The notes under the pieces are model-generated. The model had not been told where the DNA came from, ran no database searches, and saw only the letters and a list, made by a program, of their open reading frames with translations. DNA of 5,927 nt from contig JAXFZX010000091.1 of NCBI GenBank assembly GCA_034184445.1, positions 1 to 5,927 on the forward strand, given 5' to 3'. Positions 1-5,106 of the stretch are shown here, piece after piece. The position numbers and the translations under genes were made by a program. How positions within the stretch are numbered: the first letter of the stretch is position 1; the number at the start of each line of letters is the position of its first letter. Origin of the DNA: CALXZG01 sp034184445. Lineage in GTDB: Bacteria > Pseudomonadota > Alphaproteobacteria > CAAHEQ01 > UBA3637.

Positions 1-287
1 GCCGACATGACACGGGCAATACTGGATCGCGTTTTTTCCCGTTCCGTTTGGTCCATTAGAAAAGCCCGAAAATCGGAAACTTGAAATTGCCTTAACAGAG
101 ATACAGATATTTTTTCCGACCGGTAATCCTTCATAAAAGATAAAAATTCCCGAATATCAATGCCATAAGATTCAACCGTCTTGGGAGACATGCGCCGTTC
201 CAGTTGTAGGCCAGTCAGCCAATCCGTGACGATTTTGACCACTTTTTCATCACTTGTTTCAGAAAGAGTCTTGTATTCTGTGTTCAT
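1..287 (-). CDS. xerC: Tyrosine recombinase XerC-like, N-terminal part (cut by window edge)
   Basis: Reading the minus strand from the ATG at 287 gives 95 open codons that run off the left edge. The protein begins MNTEYKTLSETSDEK, and residues about 18-95 match the SAM-like core-binding domain of Xer recombinases: a tryptophan/leucine helix (DWLTGLQLERRMSPKT), then SYGIDIREFLSFM, then DFRAFLMDQ and a final helix RSSIARVMSA. The catalytic Arg/His/Arg/Tyr domain lies outside the window and cannot be judged. Family role: with a partner recombinase, Xer enzymes resolve chromosome dimers at dif during division. I choose XerC over XerD because xerC beside priA is a common alphaproteobacterial arrangement, which is inference. 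A weak AGGAT sequence lies 8 nt before the ATG. The gene is divergent from priA. Confidence 0.85.
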   Translation of the reverse strand, partial: MNTEYKTLSETSDEKVVKIVTDWLTGLQLERRMSPKTVESYGIDIREFLSFMKDYRSEKISVSLLRQFQVSDFRAFLMDQTEREKTRSSIARVMS

Positions 288-299
288 TTTGTGTATCCT
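271..299 (+). promoter_or_regulatory. Candidate priA promoter (weak)
   Basis: TTGTAT at 271-276 and TATCCT at 294-299 are separated by 17 bp, giving moderate matches to sigma-70 -35 and -10 boxes. Initiation would fall near 306, about 24 nt before the preferred priA ATG. The -35 box lies inside the start of xerC. Matches are only partial and the AT-rich setting makes chance hits likely. On the opposite strand TTGCAT and TATTTT, also 17 bp apart, could serve xerC, so the two promoters would overlap. Confidence 0.3.
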
Positions 300-329
300 A
301 AATGTCAAAATAACAAAGATTGGTTTAAA

Positions 330-2288
330 ATGCAACGATTATCTGTTTTATTTTCTACCCCAAAGGGGTGTTATGATTACCTGTCGGACAAGGAATTGGT
401 GCTCGGACAGTTGGTTGAAGCCCCCTTTGGACGACGACAGGAAGTGGGGGTCATATGGCCGGCACCCCCTGATTTATCCGTTCCGGAATCAAAATTAAAA
501 CCAATTACCCGTATTTTGAATGTGCCCCCATTGCCACCGGATACTATTCACTTTACCGATTGGGTGGCAAACTATACCCTTTCACCGAAGGGAATGGTTT
601 TAAAAATGGCTTTGAACCCTGAGGTGGAAAAGGTGAGTTCTGCCCCTTTAATCTTTGATGCTCCCATACCCCAATTCGGGACGGTTTCTTTTTCCTCTGC
701 ACAGCAAGGGGCTGTCAACCGTTTGTGCTCCAAAATAGATCAGGGGTTTTCGGTATCTTTACTGGACGGGATTACGGGCTCAGGTAAAACAGAAGTCTAT
801 TTTGAAGCCGTTTCAAAAGCCCTTCTAAGTGGCCATCAAGTGTTGGTCCTTTTACCAGAAATAACTTTAACATCGGCATGGCTTGATCGGTTTCAAAAAC
901 GGTTCGGTGTCTTGCCGGCCGTGTGGCATTCGGCTTTGACCCCTAAAAAACGACGGGATACATGGCGGGCTGTCCTAACGGGTGAAATTAAAGTATTAGT
1001 CGGAGCACGATCGGCTTTATTCCTGCCGTTTCCGAATTTGGGGTTGATTATTGTTGATGAAGAGCATGACCCATCTTATAAGCAAGAAGACGGTGTCCTT
1101 TATCAAGCCCGTGATATGGCGGTCGTTCGGGGAAAAATTGGTCAGTTCCCCGTTATTTTAGCATCGGCAACGCCATCAATGGAAACCTATTGCAACGCGC
1201 AAAGCGGGAAATATGATCACATTGTTCTGCCAGAACGATTTTCGGGCCTCTCTTTTCCGGATGTCCAAATTGTGGATATGCGCACTAAATCAAAGGGAAA
1301 ACGAACCTTTATTTCCCCATTCTTAGCACAAAAATTACGGGAAAATTTATCCGCGGGTGACCAAAGTTTATTATTTATCAATCGGCGGGGATATGCCCCT
1401 TTAATGTTGTGTCGGGCCTGTGGGGAAAGATTGAAGTGTCCCCATTGTTCGGCGTGGTTGGTGGAACATAAAAATCAAGGTTTTTTGGGGTGTCATCACT
1501 GTGGATATACGCGGGCAATTCCCAAAAAATGCCCCCAATGTCAGGAAGAAAATTCCTTTATTGCCTGCGGTGCGGGGGTGGAGCGCATACATGAAGAAGT
1601 CCAGTCGCTATTCCCATCGGCGCGCACGGCCTTAATTACTTCGGAAACCATGACAACACCAGGGGCTTTTGCCGAATTAAGCAATCAAATTTTAAAGGGA
1701 AATTTGGATATTTTAATTGGCACACAAATCTTGGCTAAAGGGCATAACTTTCCTAACCTGACACTTGTGGGAGTTATTGATGCGGATATGGGGCTTGCGG
1801 GGGGAGATCTGCGCGCGGGAGAACGCACTTTTCAACTGCTTCACCAAGTTATGGGACGCGCCGGACGGGAACATAAAAAAGGGTATGCCTTATTACAGTC
1901 CTATAACCCCGATAATTTGATTATTAAAGCCCTACAACAAAATAATCGGGAACAATTTTTGATTGCAGAACAAACCGCTCGCCAAGAATTACAGATGCCT
2001 CCCTTTGGTCGGTTGGCGGCTGTGATCATCAGCGGTAAAAATCCGGATACAACCTATACCGTGGCACGCCGATTAGCACAAACAGCTCCCGTTGTGCGGG
2101 GGGTTCAGGTTTTGGGTCCCGTTTCCGCGCCGCTAGCCCTTTTAAGGGGAAAACACCGTTTTCGGCTGTTGATTCAATCGCCAAAAGAGTTTAAATTACA
2201 AGCCTACTTAACCCGATGGTTTAATCATAATCGTATTCCATCTTCTGTGGATGTGCGATTAGATATTGATCCGTATAGTTTTTTTTAA
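330..2288 (+). CDS. priA: Primosomal protein N' (replication restart helicase PriA)
   Basis: PriA is a 3'-5' superfamily 2 helicase that recognises stalled replication forks and reloads the replisome. From the ATG at 330 the protein has 652 residues. It opens with the 3'-DNA-binding domain (LSVLFSTPKGCYDYL; VEAPFGRRQEVGVIW). The Walker A motif GITGSGKTE is at about 147-155, DEEH at 243-246 followed by the aromatic-rich loop, and eight zinc-binding cysteines in four CxxC pairs at about 361/364, 370/373, 388/391 and 401/404. GTQILAKGHNFP and QVMGRAGR complete the helicase motifs, and the C-terminal domain ends at DIDPYSFF. The family is usually about 730 residues; here only about 20 residues join the first domain to the helicase core, so the winged-helix domain seems missing. 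A GTG at 291 would add 13 residues that do not resemble PriA, so I prefer 330, although no clear Shine-Dalgarno precedes it. Confidence 0.97.
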   Translation: MQRLSVLFSTPKGCYDYLSDKELVLGQLVEAPFGRRQEVGVIWPAPPDLSVPESKLKPITRILNVPPLPPDTIHFTDWVANYTLSPKGMVLKMALNPEVEKVSSAPLIFDAPIPQFGTVSFSSAQQGAVNRLCSKIDQGFSVSLLDGITGSGKTEVYFEAVSKALLSGHQVLVLLPEITLTSAWLDRFQKRFGVLPAVWHSALTPKKRRDTWRAVLTGEIKVLVGARSALFLPFPNLGLIIVDEEHDPSYKQEDGVLYQARDMAVVRGKIGQFPVILASATPSMETYCNAQSGKYDHIVLPERFSGLSFPDVQIVDMRTKSKGKRTFISPFLAQKLRENLSAGDQSLLFINRRGYAPLMLCRACGERLKCPHCSAWLVEHKNQGFLGCHHCGYTRAIPKKCPQCQEENSFIACGAGVERIHEEVQSLFPSARTALITSETMTTPGAFAELSNQILKGNLDILIGTQILAKGHNFPNLTLVGVIDADMGLAGGDLRAGERTFQLLHQVMGRAGREHKKGYALLQSYNPDNLIIKALQQNNREQFLIAEQTARQELQMPPFGRLAAVIISGKNPDTTYTVARRLAQTAPVVRGVQVLGPVSAPLALLRGKHRFRLLIQSPKEFKLQAYLTRWFNHNRIPSSVDVRLDIDPYSFF

Positions 2289-2293
2289 AGGAG
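2287..2293 (+). promoter_or_regulatory. Strong ribosome binding site for the gene after priA
   Basis: AAAGGAG lies 5 nt before the ATG at 2299 and overlaps the priA TAA stop (2286-2288). It fixes the downstream start at 2299 rather than the in-frame TTG at 2266 inside priA, and suggests that the two genes are translated from one message. Confidence 0.8.
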
Positions 2294-2298
2294 TCTTT

Positions 2299-2823
2299 AT
2301 GCCAAATTATCATGATACCTTAGTTAAAAAAATAAAACGTCTGATAAGTGCAATCCTGTGGCAGTGTTTGTGGTTGATACCGCTATGTGTTTTTGTGTGG
2401 TATGGAAAAAAACAAATCGGTCCATGGTGTCGGGACTATTTCGGTATCGGTGAAGCACAGAAATTAGCGGACTATTTTACGCTTCAGGTTAATCAAACGG
2501 CATCCCCCGTTATCTGGAATTTGGGGACGATTTCACTACACCTTAAAGCCCTGTTTTTAAGTACGACCGCTACCGCAAAATTAAATAGTTTAATTGCCGT
2601 ATCCGACCTGATAACCAGATTGTTTTCTTTGATGTTAAACCTGATTCAAATAGGCGGGGGTATTTATGCCCTTGTTCGCGTTAAACGAACCTATTTTGCG
2701 CAAAAAAATACAGATCGGATTTCAAATACAATTTGCCGTGAAATCATGCCCGAAATTGAAACTTTACGCACCGAAATTCGCTATTTAAGGGATTTGTTAG
2801 AAAAGCAATCTCATGAATCTTAA
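2299..2823 (+). CDS. Unrecognised 174-residue membrane protein, probably cotranscribed with priA
   Basis: I do not recognise this family. The protein begins MPNYHDTLVKKIKRL; the basic stretch precedes a clear hydrophobic segment at about 16-36 (ISAILWQCLWLIPLCVFVWY). A middle region of about 70 residues, polar then mildly hydrophobic, follows. A second hydrophobic segment lies at about 106-127 (LMLNLIQIGGGIYALVRV) and is followed by the basic patch KRTYF. The last 25-30 residues (EIMPEIETLRTEIRYLRDLLEK) have heptad-like spacing and probably form a short coiled coil in the cytoplasm. The start is chosen because of the strong AAAGGAG 5 nt upstream. It lies 10 nt behind priA on the same strand, so cotranscription is likely, but this does not by itself imply a role in replication restart. 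The fold suggests a small inner-membrane scaffold; that is inference only. Confidence 0.8.
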   Translation: MPNYHDTLVKKIKRLISAILWQCLWLIPLCVFVWYGKKQIGPWCRDYFGIGEAQKLADYFTLQVNQTASPVIWNLGTISLHLKALFLSTTATAKLNSLIAVSDLITRLFSLMLNLIQIGGGIYALVRVKRTYFAQKNTDRISNTICREIMPEIETLRTEIRYLRDLLEKQSHES

Positions 2824-2909
2824 TGACATAAAATAATCAAGATAAGGCCAAATAGGAAAATGTATCCATCCCATTAATGAAATAGGGCGGATCCCTCAAT
2901 CAGATCAAT
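2824..2909. other. Convergent intergenic region without a clear terminator
   Basis: This 86-bp gap separates the converging ends of the membrane-protein gene and the corC-like gene. I see no strong hairpin with a T run on either strand; AGGG-N5-CCCT near 2883-2895 is only a 4-bp stem. The 14-mer at 2858-2871 is almost repeated in the other intergenic gap at 5069-5082. Confidence 0.6.
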
Positions 2910-3773
2910 TTACTTTTTTATAGAAACGCGTTTGTGGGTTGGTTTTAAAATCTTTACCATCTTGATGCAACGGGAATCTATTTGTGTGGCTTGAAATTTA
3001 AAACCTGAAGGGTGGCGAATAACTTCACCGATTGATGGAATTTTTCCGGCTAAATGAAAGACTAGCCCTCCAATTGTATCAATATCGGCAGATTTGTCAT
3101 CATCCGTCAAAAAATTTCCTGTCACCTTTTGTAGTTCCGTTAATGGAATGCGGGCATCTGCCACCCACCCACTGCGGATCGTCTTTAAAACCGGTGGAGA
3201 ATCAAGGGCATCATGCTCATCCTCTATCTCACCAACAATTTCTTCCAATAAATCCTCTAAGGTGATTAAGCCCGATGTGCAGCCGTATTCATCTACCACA
3301 ATGGCCATTTGAGTGCGCTTTGTTTGCATTTCATGCAATAAATCCAATGCCCGAATGGAAGCCGGCACATATAATACATTGTGTGTCATAACATCTTGAA
3401 TGGACACAGACCCTTCCGATACCAATAATTTACACAGCAAATCTTTTGCGTGAACAACCCCGATGACATTATCCAAAGATTTATCGTACACCGGCAAACG
3501 AGTAAATTTATCCCGAATAGCAATTTCCTTAATGTCATCAAAAGATATTGTTAGAGGAACGCCCACAATATCAATCCGGGGAATCATAATCTGCCCAGCC
3601 CGCACATCGCGTAGCTTGAACAGGTTCTTTAACAACATTAATTCTTCCGAATCTACCAAGACATCGTCACCGCGTTCTTCGCGCTCGTCCATAATTTCTT
3701 CAATCGTTTCAATGACCTTATCTTCTTCCGGACGCTTTTCAAAGTGTTCTTTGACTTTTTGAATAATACCCAT
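2910..3773 (-). CDS. corC: CBS-domain protein of the HlyC/CorC family (YbeX-type)
   Basis: This 287-residue protein has no transmembrane DUF21 domain, so it is the soluble CorC/YbeX type. An acidic N-terminal region precedes CBS domain 1 at about 58-118 (VRAGQIMIPRIDI; FTRLPVYDKSLDNVIGVVHAKDLL) and CBS domain 2 at about 123-182 (VMTHNVLYVPAS; AIVVDEYGCTSGLITLEDLLEEIVGEI, shown in two parts by its DEYG and TLEDLLEEIVGEI motifs). The C-terminal CorC_HlyC domain follows at about 196-277 (ARIPLTELQKVTGNFL; DTIGGLVFHLAGKIP). CBS pairs bind adenine nucleotides. The old name refers to magnesium/cobalt efflux, but YbeX is now linked mainly to ribosome metabolism with YbeY and YbeZ. GGAG lies 7 nt before the ATG, inside the last codons of ybeY, and only 2 nt separate the genes, so translational coupling is likely. 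Confidence 0.95.
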   Translation of the reverse strand: MGIIQKVKEHFEKRPEEDKVIETIEEIMDEREERGDDVLVDSEELMLLKNLFKLRDVRAGQIMIPRIDIVGVPLTISFDDIKEIAIRDKFTRLPVYDKSLDNVIGVVHAKDLLCKLLVSEGSVSIQDVMTHNVLYVPASIRALDLLHEMQTKRTQMAIVVDEYGCTSGLITLEDLLEEIVGEIEDEHDALDSPPVLKTIRSGWVADARIPLTELQKVTGNFLTDDDKSADIDTIGGLVFHLAGKIPSIGEVIRHPSGFKFQATQIDSRCIKMVKILKPTHKRVSIKK

Positions 3774-3775
3774 GA

Positions 3776-4240
3776 TTACTCCACTTGCTGATAGGGATTT
3801 TGATATCCTAATTTTTTCATAATGCTAATCTCTTTGGCTTCCATATTTTCGGCATCTTTATCGGTTAGGTGATCATATCCTTGTAAATGCAATGTCCCAT
3901 GGATGATTAAATGCGCTAAATGTTCCAAAAAAGGGATTCTTAGATCCTTTGCCTCTTGTCGAACGGTTTCGTAGGCTATAATAATATCGCCGGCCAACCA
4001 CGGTTGTCCCGAAGGTGGATGGACAGCGTTTTCAAATGACAGAACATTTGTCGGCTTGTCCTTTCCACGATAATCACGATTGAGAATATGCACAAATTCA
4101 TTATCCGCCAATACAACCGATACCTCCGAAGCCCCCCTTGTTTCCCAAGCCGCCAAAACCATTTTTTGACAGAAAGCCTTATTAAACGGACGGTGATGAT
4201 AGTATCTTTTATCCCGAACCTGAACGGAAATTTCAGGCAT
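3776..4240 (-). CDS. ybeY: Endoribonuclease YbeY (rRNA maturation factor)
   Basis: YbeY is a single-domain zinc metalloprotein required for 16S rRNA 3'-end maturation and 70S ribosome quality control. From the ATG at 4240 it has 154 residues, a normal family length. The signature HGTLHLQGYDH is at about 114-124, with His114, His118 and His124 as metal ligands. The conserved substrate-side segment NRDYRGKDKPTNVLSF and the strand GDIIIAYETV precede it. I choose 4240 because GAGGG lies just upstream (spacing short, 3-4 nt) and MPEISVQVRD resembles usual YbeY N-termini. An in-frame ATG at 4264 would add eight residues (MKPIKRGR), overlap phoH by 32 nt and has no Shine-Dalgarno. With the chosen start the overlap with phoH is 8 nt (ATGCCTGA), a typical coupling arrangement. 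Confidence 0.96.
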   Translation of the reverse strand: MPEISVQVRDKRYYHHRPFNKAFCQKMVLAAWETRGASEVSVVLADNEFVHILNRDYRGKDKPTNVLSFENAVHPPSGQPWLAGDIIIAYETVRQEAKDLRIPFLEHLAHLIIHGTLHLQGYDHLTDKDAENMEAKEISIMKKLGYQNPYQQVE

Positions 4241-4955
4241 TCGCCCTCGCTTTATCGGCTTCATAAGCTTTTACAATCTTGGATACAAGGCCATGGCGCA
4301 CCACATCTTGTTCGGTAAATTCCACAAAACCGATTTCCGATACACCTTTTAAAATACGGGTAGCCTCTATCAATCCGGATGTGACACCGCGAGGTAAGTC
4401 CGTTTGTGTTAAATCACCATTGATAATCATACGGGACCCTTCACCTAAACGCGTTAAAAACATCTTCATCTGCATACCGGTGGTGTTTTGCGCCTCATCC
4501 AAAATAACGACCGCATGAGATAAGGTTCGTCCACGCATGTAGGCCAAAGGGGCAATCTCAATTTCACCGGATTCCAATTTTTTATCCACCAAATCCGCCG
4601 GAAGCATATCATATAAAGCATCATATAGCGGCCTGAGATACGGGTCAATTTTATCCTTTAAATCCCCCGGCAAAAAACCCAAATTTTCACCAGCCTCTAC
4701 CGCCGGACGCGTCAGAATGATCCGATCAACATTGCCGGCCAACATTTCAGATACGGCTTTGGCAACCGCTAAAAACGTTTTCCCCGTTCCGGCGGGTCCT
4801 AAACCAAAAACCATATCATGGGAATTCATGGCCTCAATAAACTGTCCTTGAGTGGCGGTTCGGGGGCGAATTTGCCGCTTTTTGGTGTTTAAAACCAACT
4901 CAACCGGTGCGGTCTTATCCTGATCGGCAATAACTTTCGGATCTGCATATTTCAT
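4233..4955 (-). CDS. phoH: PhoH-like ATPase (YbeZ type), short N-terminus
   Basis: PhoH/YbeZ is a P-loop NTPase of the superfamily 1 helicase-like fold, thought to work with YbeY in RNA metabolism. Visible motifs are Walker A GPAGTGKT at 53-60, LTRPAVEAGENLGFLPGD at about 81-98, the RGRTL motif at 141-145, Walker B VVILDEAQN at 149-157, and GDLTQTDLP at 180-188. The ATPase domain is therefore complete. At 240 residues it lacks roughly 90-100 residues found before Walker A in the common approximately 320-350-residue form. The start is firm: AGGAG sits 7 nt before the ATG, and an in-frame TAA at 4980-4982 stops any upstream extension. It is first in the phoH-ybeY-corC operon. miaB, often upstream of phoH in proteobacteria, is absent here; a prepilin-like gene takes that place. 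Confidence 0.95.
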   Translation of the reverse strand: MKYADPKVIADQDKTAPVELVLNTKKRQIRPRTATQGQFIEAMNSHDMVFGLGPAGTGKTFLAVAKAVSEMLAGNVDRIILTRPAVEAGENLGFLPGDLKDKIDPYLRPLYDALYDMLPADLVDKKLESGEIEIAPLAYMRGRTLSHAVVILDEAQNTTGMQMKMFLTRLGEGSRMIINGDLTQTDLPRGVTSGLIEATRILKGVSEIGFVEFTEQDVVRHGLVSKIVKAYEADKARANA

Positions 4956-4961
4956 ATCATT

Positions 4962-4975
4962 TCTCCTTTTGGAGA
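4962..4975 (-). promoter_or_regulatory. Small hairpin containing the phoH ribosome binding site
   Basis: On the minus strand TCTCC-AAAA-GGAGA forms a perfect 5-bp stem with a 4-nt loop. The right arm includes most of the phoH Shine-Dalgarno AGGAG (4963-4967). In a transcript that includes both arms the ribosome site could be partly sequestered. The structure is short and could be chance, since any GGAG site pairs with a CTCC nearby. Confidence 0.4.
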
Positions 4976-4976
4976 T

Positions 4977-5005
4977 ATCTTATCCGATTTTATTTCAAAA
5001 AGCAA
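4977..5005 (-). promoter_or_regulatory. Candidate sigma-70-type promoter for phoH-ybeY-corC
   Basis: On the minus strand TTGCTT (5005-5000) and TAAGAT (4982-4977) are separated by exactly 17 bp of AT-rich sequence. The -35 box matches 4 of 6 consensus bases and the -10 box also 4 of 6. Initiation would fall near 4970, giving a very short leader that still contains the AGGAG. Position directly ahead of the first operon gene supports it. Confidence 0.45.
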
Positions 5006-5057
5006 AGATTATTTTTGCAAAAAATAAAAACGCTTTTACCCAATGGGAAAATAAAGG

Positions 5058-5082
5058 GGATGGAGGCCAAATGCATCCATCC
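5058..5082 (-). terminator. Hairpin after the prepilin-like gene, possible terminator
   Basis: GGATGGA (5082-5076 on the minus strand) pairs perfectly with TCCATCC (5064-5058), a 7-bp stem with an 11-nt loop, about 25 nt after the stop codon of the prepilin-like gene. The following sequence CCTTTATTTTCC is pyrimidine- and T-rich but not a clean T run, so termination may be partial. It separates the prepilin-like gene from the phoH promoter. Confidence 0.5.
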
Positions 5083-5106
5083 AATCTTCAACTATATCAT
5101 TTTTAC

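Noticed and set aside
291..329. GTG at 291 as the priA start
   Set aside because: The 13 added residues do not resemble PriA N-termini, and the start would leave almost no space from xerC; the ATG at 330 fits family alignment better.
181..498. Plus-strand open frame across the xerC-priA junction
   Set aside because: It overlaps xerC antisense and priA in another frame, shows no family features and has no ribosome site.
2266..2298. TTG at 2266 as the start of the membrane protein
   Set aside because: It lies within priA without a ribosome site, while the ATG at 2299 has AAAGGAG at ideal spacing.
2883..2895. Terminator in the convergent gap
   Set aside because: The stem is only 4 bp (AGGG/CCCT) and no T run follows directly on either strand.
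3032..3762. Plus-strand open frames opposite the corC-like gene
   Set aside because: They are antisense shadows of a clearly conserved coding sequence with no recognisable domains.
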